Positions 1 to 7,267 of a stretch of DNA of 35,824 nt are shown piece after piece. The translations under genes and the position numbers were made by a program. This DNA comes from Paenibacillus sp. A3 (lineage in GTDB: Bacteria > Bacillota > Bacilli > Paenibacillales > NBRC-103111): assembly GCF_001399685.1 (NCBI RefSeq), contig NZ_JTHN01000155.1:1-35824 (forward strand). Direction: 5' to 3'. The stretch's first letter is position 1, and every line of letters starts with the position of its first letter. Below the pieces are notes generated by a model. That model had not been told where the DNA came from, made no database searches, and saw only the letters and a list, made by a program, of their open reading frames with translations.

Positions 1-61
1 GTTTCTCTATTTCAGTCAACACCACTTTTTCGACATTCTGGCCGACGATACCGTGAATCAT
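1..61 (-). CDS. Possible N-terminal fragment of a gene downstream of metC
   Basis: An open frame starts with ATG 11 bases after the metC stop and runs off the left edge after 20 codons (it begins MIHGIVGQNVEK). There is only a weak purine-rich stretch (GAAGTAAAAG) in front of the ATG. It could be a fourth gene of the methionine operon or a chance open frame. I do not recognise a family from so few residues. Confidence 0.35.
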   Translation of the reverse strand, partial: MIHGIVGQNVEKVVLTEIEK

Positions 62-72
62 CGGCTTTTACT

Positions 73-1263
73 TCATTGATCCGCTAACGCTTGTTCGAGG
101 TCTTCGATAATATCGGCGATATCCTCCAGCCCGACGGAATACCGGACGAGCCCGTCGGTAATTCCGCGCTCCACCCGGACCTCGCGCGGCATCGCCGCAT
201 GCGACATCATCGCCGGGTAGGAAAGAATGCTCTCGACCGCCCCCAAGCTGACGGCGACAAGCGGAATGCGCACTTTGGACAGCAGACGCTTGGTCCGCTC
301 CCCGGAGCCCGTGTCGAACGAGACGACGGCGCCATAGCCGAGCGACTGCTTCTCGTGAATGTCCCGGCGGGGATGATTCGGCAGCCCCGGATAATAGACG
401 GCTTCGATCGACGGATGGGCCGCCAGCCAGACCGCCAGCTGCCGGGCGCTTTGCTCATGCGCCTCCATCCGGGCTTTCAAGGTCTTCATCCCGCGCATGA
501 GGAGCCACGAGTCCTGCACGCCGAGAATGGTGCCGAGGCCGTTCTGAATCTGCTTCAGCCGGCGGCCCAGACTTTCGTTCGCGGCGACGGCCAGCCCTGC
601 GGTCACATCGCTGTGTCCGCCCAGGAACTTCGTTGCGCTGTGCAGTACGATATCGATGCCGTATTCAATCGGACGCTGATGGTAAGGCGTCATGAACGTA
701 TTGTCCATCATGGTCAGCAGGCCATGCTCCTTCGCCCAACCTGCGACTTCGGCAATATCGGTAATTTTGAGCGTCGGGTTCGACGGCGTTTCGAGGAACA
801 CCGCTTTTGTGTTCGGCTTAAGCGCCGCTTTCACCCGGTCCAGATCGGTCATGTCGACGAACGTCGTCTCGATGTTCATCCGAGGCAGGATGGACGTCAG
901 CAGCCGGTACGTGCCCCCGTACACATCCTCCGTGCAGATGACATGATCCCCTGCCGACAGCAGCATGAACGCGCCGGAGATCGCCGCCATGCCCGAAGCG
1001 AACGCGAAGCCCCGCTTGCCTCCCTCGAGCAGCGCAATGTAATCCTCCAACGCCTGCCGGGTCGGGTTGCCGGAACGGGAGTAATCGTACTCCTGAGGCT
1101 CATCAAGCGAAAATTGATGGAACGTCGAGGCCTGGTAGATCGGAACGCTGGAAGCGCCGGTCGTCCGGTCGATTTCGCTTCCGAAATGAATCAGCTTCGT
1201 GGCGAAAGCCCGGTCTTTATGATAATCGTTCGGATGCGTCCCTTGCGTCGTCTTATCAGCCAT
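73..1263 (-). CDS. metC: Cystathionine beta-lyase MetC (PLP-dependent, Cys/Met metabolism family)
   Basis: This 396-residue PLP enzyme should cleave cystathionine to homocysteine, pyruvate and ammonia in the cytosol, the step before methionine synthase. It carries the fold-type I signature of the Cys/Met family, with the PLP-binding Lys in HSATKFLGGH and upstream YGGTYR and ETPSNPTL motifs. Its wording (STFHQFSLDEPQEYDYSRSG, GFAFASGMAAIS) follows Bacillus subtilis MetC rather than MetI. The frame is open upstream to 1326, but I choose the ATG at 1263 because a GGAGG lies about 10 bases ahead and the family length fits. It overlaps the end of metI by 8 bases and is the third gene of the SAM-riboswitch operon. 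Some members also use O-acetylhomoserine with sulfide, so strict lyase specificity is inferred. Confidence 0.9.
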   Translation of the reverse strand: MADKTTQGTHPNDYHKDRAFATKLIHFGSEIDRTTGASSVPIYQASTFHQFSLDEPQEYDYSRSGNPTRQALEDYIALLEGGKRGFAFASGMAAISGAFMLLSAGDHVICTEDVYGGTYRLLTSILPRMNIETTFVDMTDLDRVKAALKPNTKAVFLETPSNPTLKITDIAEVAGWAKEHGLLTMMDNTFMTPYHQRPIEYGIDIVLHSATKFLGGHSDVTAGLAVAANESLGRRLKQIQNGLGTILGVQDSWLLMRGMKTLKARMEAHEQSARQLAVWLAAHPSIEAVYYPGLPNHPRRDIHEKQSLGYGAVVSFDTGSGERTKRLLSKVRIPLVAVSLGAVESILSYPAMMSHAAMPREVRVERGITDGLVRYSVGLEDIADIIEDLEQALADQ

Positions 1264-2455
1264 GAGCCGGTACCCCTCCTTCAATCTCCTGCTGTGCCAA
1301 ATCGATGGCGCGGGACAAATCCGCAATCAGGTCGTCCGCATGCTCGATGCCGACGGAATAGCGCAGCAGTTTATCGTCCACGCCGACTCTTCGGCGGATG
1401 TCTTCCGGAATATCGGCATGGGTCTGAACCGCCGGATACGTCATTAGCGACTCGACGCCGCCCAAGCTTTCCGCGAACGCAATCAGTTTCACGTGACGCA
1501 ACATCGGTTCGATATAGCGGGCGTCTTTCATTTTAAAGGAAAAAATCCCAGTATTGCCGGACGATTGTTTCTTCTGAATGTCATGGCCCGGGTGGCTTTC
1601 GAGCGCCGGATAATAGACCGTTTCCACCTGCGGATGGGATTGCAAAAACGTCGCGATGCGGGTGGCATTGTACTCGTGGCGCTCCATGCGGATCGCCAAT
1701 GTTTTCATGCCGCGCATGAGCAGCCAGCTGTCCTGCGGGCCTAAAACCGCGCCGATCGAATTGTGAAGAAACGCCATTTCCTCGGACAGCTCCTTGCCTT
1801 TCGTCACGATCAACCCGGCAAGCACGTCGTTGTGACCGCCAAGATACTTGGACGCGCTGTGGATGACGATATCGGCGCCAAGCTCGATCGGACGTTGGAA
1901 GAACGGGGTAAGCAGCGTGTTGTCGACGATGGAAAGAATGCCTTTTTTCTTCGCCCAGCCGCATACCAGCGCCAAATCCGTGACCATCATGAGCGGATTG
2001 GTCGGCGTTTCGATCAAAACCGCTTTCGTGCCCGGCCGCAGGTTCGCCTCCAGTGCATCGAGATCGTTCGTATCCACATACGTTGCGGTGACGCCGAAGC
2101 GGGACATGATGCGCTCCAGCATCCGGTACGTGCCGCCGTACAAGTCGAGGGAAACAAGCAAATGGTCGCCTTGGCTGAACAGCGCAAAAATCGTCTGGAG
2201 CGCCGCCATGCCGGAGCTGCAGGCAAAGCCCGCGTCCCCGGATTCCAGCTCGGCGATCGCATCCTCCAATACTTTGCGCGTCGGGCTTTTCGTGCGCGCG
2301 TAATCGAATCCCGTGCTCTGCCCGAGCTTCGGATGACGGAATGCCGTCGCTTGATATACCGGGAAGCTGACCGCCCCCGTCACCGGTTCCTCCTGGGAGC
2401 CGATCTGCGCGAGGCGGCTCTCGATTTTCAACTCTGGCTTGGAACAGTTGCTCAT
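1256..2455 (-). CDS. metI: Cystathionine gamma-synthase / O-acetylhomoserine thiolyase MetI
   Basis: A 399-residue PLP enzyme of the Cys/Met family. It should condense O-acetylhomoserine (made by the upstream MetA) with cysteine to cystathionine, with possible direct sulfhydrylation. The sequence shows the PLP lysine in [12 protein letters not shown], plus [14 protein letters not shown] and [10 protein letters not shown]. The N-terminus ([19 protein letters not shown]) and the [14 protein letters not shown] stretch match B. subtilis MetI, which separates it from the paralog MetC directly downstream. Its ATG overlaps the metA stop in an ATGA arrangement, so translation is probably coupled, and its 3' end overlaps metC. 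Expression should follow the SAM riboswitch at 3498-3650. Confidence 0.9.
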   Translation of the reverse strand: MSNCSKPELKIESRLAQIGSQEEPVTGAVSFPVYQATAFRHPKLGQSTGFDYARTKSPTRKVLEDAIAELESGDAGFACSSGMAALQTIFALFSQGDHLLVSLDLYGGTYRMLERIMSRFGVTATYVDTNDLDALEANLRPGTKAVLIETPTNPLMMVTDLALVCGWAKKKGILSIVDNTLLTPFFQRPIELGADIVIHSASKYLGGHNDVLAGLIVTKGKELSEEMAFLHNSIGAVLGPQDSWLLMRGMKTLAIRMERHEYNATRIATFLQSHPQVETVYYPALESHPGHDIQKKQSSGNTGIFSFKMKDARYIEPMLRHVKLIAFAESLGGVESLMTYPAVQTHADIPEDIRRRVGVDDKLLRYSVGIEHADDLIADLSRAIDLAQQEIEGGVPAHG

Positions 2456-3378
2456 ATCATATAATCCCCCTTATACAAATCGTACGGCGTCTCTTGGTAC
2501 ACATAATAGTTGAGCCAGTTGGAAAACAGCAGGTTCGCGTGGGCCCGCCACGTGTTGAGCGGCGGCCGGGTCGGATCGTCCTTCGGGTAATAATTTTTCG
2601 GAATCGCAATCTCCATTCCTTTGTTCACGTCGCGGTCGTACTCGTATTTGAGCGTACACGCGTCGTATTCCGAATGTCCGGTAATAAAAATTTGCTTCCC
2701 GTCCTTCGTCGCGGCGATGTAGACACCTGCTTCCTCCGATTCCGACAAAATGTCGAGCTGCTCGACCCGGGCGACATCCTCCCGGCGGACGTCGGTATGA
2801 CGGGACTGGGGAACGAGAAACAGCTCGTCGAACCCGCGCAGCAGCTTCACGTTCGGCGTGGTGATCGTGTGCGGGAACACGCCGAATATTTTTTCGTCAA
2901 GCGGATACTTCGGCACGCCGAAATGGTAGTAGAGACCGGCCTGAGCCGCCCAGCAAATATGCAGCGTTGACGTGACGTGGGTTTTGCTCCACTCCATAAT
3001 CTGCGTCAATTCTTCCCAATAATTCACCTCTTCGAATTCAAGCTGCTCGACCGGCGCGCCTGTAACGATCATGCCGTCGAACCGTTCGTGCTTGATGTCT
3101 TCGAACGTTTTGTAGAACTGCTCCAGGTGCTCCAGCGACGTGTTTTTGGACGTGTGCGTTTTCGGGTGCAGCAGAATGAATTCAACCTGTAACGGAGTGT
3201 TGCCGATCAGCCGCAGCAATTGGGTCTCCGTCGTTTCTTTCGTCGGCATCAGGTTTAGGATCACAATCCGCAACGGGCGAATATCTTGACGAAACGCTAC
3301 GCTCTCGTCCATGACGAAAATATTCTCGTTGACAAGCACTTCCTTGGCCGGCAGATGATCTGGTACTTTGATGGGCAT
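2452..3378 (-). CDS. metA: Homoserine O-acetyltransferase MetA
   Basis: First enzyme of the methionine branch: it activates homoserine with acetyl-CoA. The 308-residue protein begins MPIKVPD as is usual for MetA. The nucleophile Cys142 (HICWAAQ) and the TGHSEYD histidine are visible. Residue 111 is Glu ([12 protein letters not shown]). In this family Glu111, as in Bacillus cereus MetA, goes with acetyl-CoA use, and Gly111, as in E. coli, with succinyl-CoA, so I call an acetyltransferase. A GTG at 3387 opens the frame, but it sits too close to the AAGGAG. The ATG at 3378 has an 8-base spacing and the family start. It is the first gene of metA-metI-metC. Confidence 0.93.
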   Translation of the reverse strand: MPIKVPDHLPAKEVLVNENIFVMDESVAFRQDIRPLRIVILNLMPTKETTETQLLRLIGNTPLQVEFILLHPKTHTSKNTSLEHLEQFYKTFEDIKHERFDGMIVTGAPVEQLEFEEVNYWEELTQIMEWSKTHVTSTLHICWAAQAGLYYHFGVPKYPLDEKIFGVFPHTITTPNVKLLRGFDELFLVPQSRHTDVRREDVARVEQLDILSESEEAGVYIAATKDGKQIFITGHSEYDACTLKYEYDRDVNKGMEIAIPKNYYPKDDPTRPPLNTWRAHANLLFSNWLNYYVYQETPYDLYKGDYMI

Positions 3379-3444
3379 CGGGCTCACTCCTTCGGGTCAT
3401 TGGATTCGTCGTTCCCTGCACTCCTGCGACTGAAAAAGGCATAA

Positions 3445-3476
3445 GAAAAAGCCTTTCTCTATCGCACGAGAAAGGC
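3445..3476 (-). terminator. Intrinsic terminator of the SAM riboswitch
   Basis: On the minus strand GCCTTTCTC and GAGAAAGGC form a hairpin followed by TTTTTC, just downstream of the aptamer and about 65 bases before metA. It is the expected expression platform: SAM binding should favour this terminator. Confidence 0.9.
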
Positions 3477-3497
3477 CTTTGTATAGTTACATCGTCC

Positions 3498-3650
3498 TCT
3501 CTCATCTGTCAGAAGCCGCCTGGCTTCCGCAAGAATTAGCACCGTGCATTCCTTTGCCATGCTGAAAAAACATCAACGTGTTGTTTACGCAAAGGTCTGT
3601 CGGTTGCCGGGTATCATCGGGCTAGTCCCTCCACCTGCTCTTGATAAGAG
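3498..3650 (-). ncRNA. SAM-I (S-box) riboswitch aptamer
   Basis: Read on the minus strand, the conserved S-box core is present. There is a P1 5' arm CTCTTATC, then AGAGCAGGTGGAGGGACT, then CGATGATACCCGGCAACC, then GGTGCTAATTC, and the closing P1 3' arm GATGAGAG. P1 pairs over all eight positions, including one U-G pair. The S-box family senses S-adenosylmethionine and terminates transcription of methionine genes when SAM is plentiful, which fits the metA-metI-metC operon behind it. Confidence 0.96.
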
Positions 3651-3688
3651 TGTGAAACCGAATCTATTCAGTTGTTTTCGATAATACT

Positions 3689-3717
3689 AATGTAATCGAA
3701 ATCACAGCAAGCGTCAA
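3689..3717 (-). promoter_or_regulatory. SigA-type promoter of the met operon
   Basis: TTGACG (3712-3717) and TACATT (3689-3694) are separated by 17 bases on the minus strand. Transcription would start about 30 bases upstream of the riboswitch P1. Confidence 0.65.
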
Positions 3718-3813
3718 GCGGAACCTTTCCCATGAAATGATGGCGTCCGAACCCGCACCACTCCGCCGGATTTTGCATAAATTATTCCCATGCGCGAATG
3801 AAATACAAACTCA

Positions 3814-3842
3814 TTGTGTTCTCGAATATGACGCGTTATACT
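3814..3842 (+). promoter_or_regulatory. Candidate promoter upstream of corA
   Basis: TTGTGT and TATACT (5 of 6 for the -10) are 17 bases apart. If used, it gives corA a leader of about 250 bases. The stretch between here and the corA start holds no convincing gene; a 93-codon frame at 3737-4018 lacks a good ribosome site and any recognisable motif. Confidence 0.45.
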
Positions 3843-3958
3843 ATACAGGTATTCGACATTTCACGCTAGAAGGGGTGCAGCAATCGAATGGACGGAGACC
3901 CGGGAAGTCGCATCTGCGTTCAAACACAATTGAATCTATCGTTTGGAACCCGATCGTC

Positions 3959-3990
3959 TGCCATTCGTTCGAGAATGCGCATGTTTTTTT
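3959..3990 (+). terminator. Terminator-like hairpin in the corA leader
   Basis: TGC-CATTC, loop GTTCGA, GAATG-c-GCA (8 pairs, one bulge), followed by TG and seven T. It lies about 110 bases before corA and downstream of the candidate promoter, so it may end a short RNA or act as an attenuator. No known Mg2+ riboswitch consensus was seen in front of it. Confidence 0.5.
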
Positions 3991-4097
3991 GTGCGTAAGG
4001 ATGACGAATAGCGCCTGACTGAAGCTTAAGGGTCTGTTTTCTCGCAGGAGGCAGACGGCCGAGCGTTCCATCCGATCAATACGGAGGGGTGGAACCT

Positions 4098-5033
4098 ATG
4101 AAGGCACGCTTGGTTCAGGACGGCATTTTTACACTAGTGGAGGACATCACGCAAACCATCGATCCGCCTCAGCACGGCTTTTATTGGATTGATGCCGAGC
4201 CGGAGGACTTGGACGTCTTACAGCCTTTGTTTCATCTTCACGAGCTCGCCATAGAGGACGTTTTGACGGAAGAAGAGCAGCGGCCGAAGATCGAGCTGTA
4301 CGAATCGCATTATTTTATCGTGTTCAACAGCATCCGGTTCGACGACGAGGAAATTTTTCTCCGCGCACTCAATATTTTTCTTGGAAAACACTATATCATC
4401 ACGATCACCCGGCAAAAAATCAACGAAATTCGCGCCTTGAAGCCGATTCTCTGGGAAGAGGAGGTTACGGCTCCCGACCAGTTTCTATACCACTTGATCG
4501 ACCTTATCGTCGATAATTATACCAACGTCGGGGACCGGATCGAAGCGAAAATCGAGAAGCTGGAAGAAGACATTCTTATGCATACGAAGAAATCGCATTT
4601 GAATGAGATCATTGGGCTGCGAAGTGAAATACTATGGCTTAAGAAAGTGCTCGTTCCGCAAAAAGAGGTCATCGCGACTCTGCACAAAAAAGAGCTGAAG
4701 CTTGTCAGCGAGCCGCTTAAAAAATATTTTGGCGATATTTACGAAAACGCCGTAAAAATATCCGAAACGTTCGATACGTTCCGCGACTTGATGGCGAACT
4801 TGCGAGAGGCTTATCAGTCTTCTCTGGCTTCCCGCGCGAACGAAATCATGCGCGTGTTTACGGCATTGACGACCATCTTCATGCCGCTCACGTTCATTAC
4901 CGGCGTCTATGGAATGAACTTTGATTATATTCCGGGCCTGCACTGGGAGTACGGTGGAGTCGCTGCGGTCATTGCATTGGCGCTTGTCGGTATCTTCATG
5001 TTTGTGTTATTCCGCAAAAAGGATTGGCTGTGA
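4098..5033 (+). CDS. corA: CorA-family magnesium/divalent cation channel
   Basis: A 311-residue member of the CorA metal ion transporter family, which forms pentameric channels for Mg2+ (and sometimes Co2+ or Ni2+) in the cytoplasmic membrane. The long N-terminal part is cytosolic and helical, with acidic and coiled-coil-like stretches. The first membrane helix ends in the family signature YGMN (about residues 271-274), and a second C-terminal helix (about 285-305) is followed by the basic tail RKKDWL. The loop after GMN reads FDYIPGLHWEYGG. The frame opens at GTG 4089, but the GGAGGGG at 4082 spaces properly to ATG 4098. It stands alone on the plus strand with its own terminator. Confidence 0.92.
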   Translation: MKARLVQDGIFTLVEDITQTIDPPQHGFYWIDAEPEDLDVLQPLFHLHELAIEDVLTEEEQRPKIELYESHYFIVFNSIRFDDEEIFLRALNIFLGKHYIITITRQKINEIRALKPILWEEEVTAPDQFLYHLIDLIVDNYTNVGDRIEAKIEKLEEDILMHTKKSHLNEIIGLRSEILWLKKVLVPQKEVIATLHKKELKLVSEPLKKYFGDIYENAVKISETFDTFRDLMANLREAYQSSLASRANEIMRVFTALTTIFMPLTFITGVYGMNFDYIPGLHWEYGGVAAVIALALVGIFMFVLFRKKDWL

Positions 5034-5048
5034 AAGCCGGTCCTTTTT
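5016..5048 (+). terminator. corA terminator overlapping the stop codon
   Basis: AAAAAGGA-TTGGCT, loop GTGA, AGCCGG-TCCTTTTTT. The corA stop codon lies in the loop of the hairpin, so the last codons also encode the left arm. Confidence 0.85.
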
Positions 5049-5054
5049 TACATG

Positions 5055-5081
5055 CAAAAAAGGAACCTTAGGAAAGGTTCC
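5055..5081 (-). terminator. Terminator of the coiled-coil gene
   Basis: On the minus strand GGAACCTT, a 4-base loop and AAGGTTCC are followed by six T, directly after the stop codon at 5082. It faces the corA terminator, giving clean convergent termination. Confidence 0.88.
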
Positions 5082-5561
5082 TCATTCGGGATGCTTGGCC
5101 ATATGATCTTCCAGACGTTTAATCCGGTCCAAGGTCGCATCCATATCGTTTTCAAACAAACGCATGCTCCGTTTAATATGTCTGACGTCCGAACCGACAT
5201 CGTCGATCTGGCTCTGCAAGCTCAGATGGACGCGATCCAGCCGGGCATCGAGAAAGTCGATTTTGGCGCCGAGACTCGTGTTGACTTCGTCGGTCTTCGC
5301 ATCTAGGGCGTCGGTCTTCGCGTCAAGAGCGTCGATCTTCGCATCTAGTGCGTCGGTCTTCGCATCTAGAGTGCCGATCTTCGCGTCAAGAGCGTCGATT
5401 TTCGCACTGAGTCGGGTGTCAACTTCATCGATTTTCGCGCTCAGTCGTGTGTTGACCTCGCCGATTTTGGCGCTTAATTGCAGATTCAGCTCGCTAATTT
5501 TCGCGTTGGTTTCTTCCTGGTTCTTGATGATGCTGTGAAGTATAGCCCGAAGCTCCTCCAT
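5082..5561 (-). CDS. Repeat-rich coiled-coil protein of unknown function
   Basis: A 159-residue protein with no signal peptide or membrane segment. After a short N-terminal helix (1-28) come two 11-residue repeats, LSAKIGEVNTR and LSAKIDEVDTR (29-50). Six 7-residue repeats of the form AK(I/T)(D/G)xL(D/N) follow at 53-94, with a further copy at 99-105 and a non-repetitive C-terminal helix. The spacing of Ile, Leu and Val predicts a long amphipathic coiled coil, so it may form a rod or a multimeric scaffold. An AAGGAG precedes the ATG and a terminator follows the stop. It resembles short coiled-coil proteins annotated as hypothetical in Bacillales. I do not assign a function. Confidence 0.75.
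   Translation of the reverse strand: MEELRAILHSIIKNQEETNAKISELNLQLSAKIGEVNTRLSAKIDEVDTRLSAKIDALDAKIGTLDAKTDALDAKIDALDAKTDALDAKTDEVNTSLGAKIDFLDARLDRVHLSLQSQIDDVGSDVRHIKRSMRLFENDMDATLDRIKRLEDHMAKHPE
5280..5405 (-). repeat. Six tandem 21-bp repeats coding heptads
   Basis: Six successive 21-base units encode AKIDALD-like heptads in the coiled-coil gene. The DNA copies are very similar (for example CGTCGGTCTTCGCATCTAG recurs on the plus strand), so copy number could change by slippage without shifting the frame. Confidence 0.8.
5412..5477 (-). repeat. Two tandem 33-bp repeats coding 11-residue units
   Basis: Two 33-base units encode LSAKIGEVNTR and LSAKIDEVDTR, just upstream of the heptad block. 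The change from an 11- to a 7-residue period within one helix is visible at the junction. Confidence 0.7.
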
Positions 5562-5644
5562 ACGGTCAGCTCCTTCTTATTCCTATGTCCATCTTACCTT
5601 AGCCGCCGGGCTTGTTCAATGTTTTTTTGCCCTGCTCCCGCGCC

Positions 5645-5723
5645 TCAGCTCGCTTCAACCGTCTTCCGTTCGTTCTCGCGGCGGAACTTCATCCGCAGCA
5701 TGCGAAGCCATTCGTAGACCGGT
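5645..5723 (-). other. Out-of-frame C-terminus of the HRDC protein
   Basis: In a shifted minus-strand frame this stretch reads VYEWLRMLRMKFRREN and continues to a TGA at 5645. It looks like a natural helical, basic C-terminus, whereas the annotated frame ends in the unlikely STNGFACCG. One extra G in the GACCGG run near 5718-5723 would join TAKDTDR to VYEWLRM. Either a single-base deletion or a sequencing error is likely. Confidence 0.65.
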
Positions 5724-6654
5724 CCGTATCTTTCGCAGTCAGCTCCTTCTGGTTATAGACCATCTGCAGAATCGGTTTCAAATAACGGTCGCCCTGCTGC
5801 TGGAACGCCTTCCATGCCAGCTCGCGCTCCGGCTCGGGCACCTGCTCAAGCTGCCCTTCAATATAGCTCTCCAGATCGTATCCTTCGCGATCCAGCTCTT
5901 CGAACAGCTGCAGCAAATTGCGCCGCTGAAGCTTGGTTTGCTCCAGCAGCTCATCCAGCTTCTCCCCGCGCGCAATGGCTTCGAGCAGCTTATGCTTAAT
6001 CTCCTGCTTCTCCTCCTCGGCTTTCCGCTTCCGTTCATTTTCCTGAAGCAGCCAAGCATTCAGCTCTCCCGGATCGATCGATTCCGCCACCCACGATAGC
6101 GGAAAATCCGTATCCCGCTGGAAGCCGGCGGTGATGGCGACGATATCGGCTGCATAAGCGGCAGCTTTGGCTTTTCCGAATCCCGGAAGGTGCAGCAGCT
6201 CTTCTTCCGTGTGGGGAACGAAGGCGCTTATCATTTTGAGCAGCCGGTTGGTCGCGATCAGATACGCCGCTTTGCCGTCGCGGCTTGCTTGTTTAAAGCG
6301 CCAATCGCGGAGCTTGTCGAACAGCTCTTCGTTGGCATGCTTCTCGCCGTAAAAATGCAATCGTTGAATATACGCCGTCCGACGGTCCAATACGTTGATT
6401 TCGCTTACGTTCACCTGCACGATCGGCTTATAGCCGCCGCATTGCTTGGCGAACACCCGCTCGCGAAAGACGGCGAGCATTTCCTCCCAGCTCAGCCCTT
6501 CGTACCAGCACTCCTGCACTCTGCGGCCGTCTTCACTCGTCTCGTTCCACATCACCATCCAGGTGCCCTGGCTCTCGCCGATCGTCACCTGCGCCGTACG
6601 GACGTTCCCCTCTTCCGTCGCCTTTTCCAAGCTGTTCAAAAACACCAGATTCAT
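5689..6654 (-). CDS. HRDC-domain protein with apparent C-terminal frameshift
   Basis: The 321-residue frame begins with a region rich in beta-strand-like sequence (1-80). An HRDC domain follows at about 105-185 (KLRDWRFKQASRDGKAAYLIATN, then LLHLPGFGKAKAAAYAADIV), the nucleic-acid-binding helical fold found at the C-termini of RecQ and RNase D. A charged linker and a helical domain (about 215-300) resemble the C-terminal helix-turn-helix-like region of RecQ relatives. No helicase or nuclease motifs are present, so it is probably an accessory nucleic-acid-binding protein. The start has a GGGAGG seven bases upstream. The C-terminus appears shifted out of frame near 5720. A promoter and a small terminator lie in its leader. 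Confidence 0.75.
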   Translation of the reverse strand: MNLVFLNSLEKATEEGNVRTAQVTIGESQGTWMVMWNETSEDGRRVQECWYEGLSWEEMLAVFRERVFAKQCGGYKPIVQVNVSEINVLDRRTAYIQRLHFYGEKHANEELFDKLRDWRFKQASRDGKAAYLIATNRLLKMISAFVPHTEEELLHLPGFGKAKAAAYAADIVAITAGFQRDTDFPLSWVAESIDPGELNAWLLQENERKRKAEEEKQEIKHKLLEAIARGEKLDELLEQTKLQRRNLLQLFEELDREGYDLESYIEGQLEQVPEPERELAWKAFQQQGDRYLKPILQMVYNQKELTAKDTDRSTNGFACCG

Positions 6655-6697
6655 TCGTAAACCTCCCCCAAGAAGTGGTCAAAGCAGCTTCAAACGC

Positions 6698-6738
6698 AAA
6701 AAAGCACCATCTTACCCGACATAGGTAAGAGGTGCTTC
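6698..6738 (-). terminator. Intrinsic terminator in the leader of the HRDC gene
   Basis: On the minus strand AAGCACC-TCTTACC and GGTAAGA-TGGTGCTT form a strong stem followed by TTTTTT. It sits between a promoter-like sequence (6768-6796) and the HRDC start (6654), with no minus-strand gene upstream to terminate. It could be an attenuator or the end of a short RNA of about 60 bases. Confidence 0.75.
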
Positions 6739-6767
6739 CTCTCTAGTACACGTTTGAAATTAGCCTT

Positions 6768-6796
6768 ATATTACCACGAAACGTCATGGATGACAA
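6768..6796 (-). promoter_or_regulatory. Candidate promoter of the HRDC leader
   Basis: TTGTCA (5 of 6) and TAATAT are separated by 17 bases on the minus strand; a TATAAG overlaps the -10. Transcription would start near 6761, about 20 bases before the terminator stem. Confidence 0.5.
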
Positions 6797-6872
6797 GCAT
6801 GAATTGGATAATCTTCCGGTTTAAGGGCAAGCTAGGAGAAACAATCTTGCCTACTGAAAGGAGGAATCGGGC

Positions 6873-7175
6873 ATGAGTCCAAACGACACGAACCAAGACG
6901 GATTTATGAGCGAAGCGCCGCAGAAGAAATACACCGATCTGGGCACAGTGGAATCCCAGCGCAACGACCTGACGGCGGAGGAATTTCCGGAAGGCCCTTA
7001 CGGCAGCAGCCTTCTTACGGAATCGCTCGGCAAGAGCACGCCGTGGCGGGAGGACCAGCGCTCGTACAACCAGTTTACTTACGAGAACCGTGAGCTTCAC
7101 GCAGGCCTCTCCCGCGGGTATCCCGACGCGCACCCGACCCACGATTCGTCCGGCGACGATTACGTGGAAGAGTAG
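6873..7175 (+). CDS. Small hydrophilic protein of unknown function
   Basis: A 100-residue, acidic, low-hydrophobicity protein (MSPNDTNQDGF to SGDDYVEE) without signal peptide, membrane segment or recognisable domain. It is rich in Asp, Glu, Ser, Tyr and Pro and is probably largely disordered. A textbook AAAGGAGG precedes the ATG. Just upstream, GGGCAAG and CTTGCCT (6825-6852) can pair in the 5' leader next to the ribosome site. It is a single gene between divergent and convergent neighbours. Small proteins of this look are common in Paenibacillus and often sporulation-linked, but nothing here proves that. Confidence 0.7.
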   Translation: MSPNDTNQDGFMSEAPQKKYTDLGTVESQRNDLTAEEFPEGPYGSSLLTESLGKSTPWREDQRSYNQFTYENRELHAGLSRGYPDAHPTHDSSGDDYVEE

Positions 7176-7187
7176 CCTGGCAACCGC

Positions 7188-7229
7188 AAAAAGGCGATCC
7201 GCCGGACCTCTCCTCCGGCGAACCGCCTT
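7188..7229 (-). terminator. Terminator of the NhaC-type antiporter gene
   Basis: On the minus strand AAGGCGG...GCCGGA, a short loop and TCCGGC...CGCCTT are followed by a T run. It lies 38 bases after the antiporter stop and has no T run on the plus strand. Confidence 0.8.
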
Positions 7230-7267
7230 CGCGCTTGCTGCCCCAACGCCAGCAAACTCTTTCCAGT

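Noticed and set aside
91-1536. 481-codon plus-strand frame opposite metC
   Set aside because: It is the antisense shadow of a GC-rich PLP-enzyme gene; it has no ribosome site and no recognisable motif.
3737-4018. 93-codon plus-strand frame upstream of corA
   Set aside because: No ribosome site, no domain, and it spans both a candidate promoter and a terminator-like hairpin.
3843-4097. M-box Mg2+ riboswitch before corA
   Set aside because: The conserved M-box core was not found; only a generic hairpin with a T run is visible.
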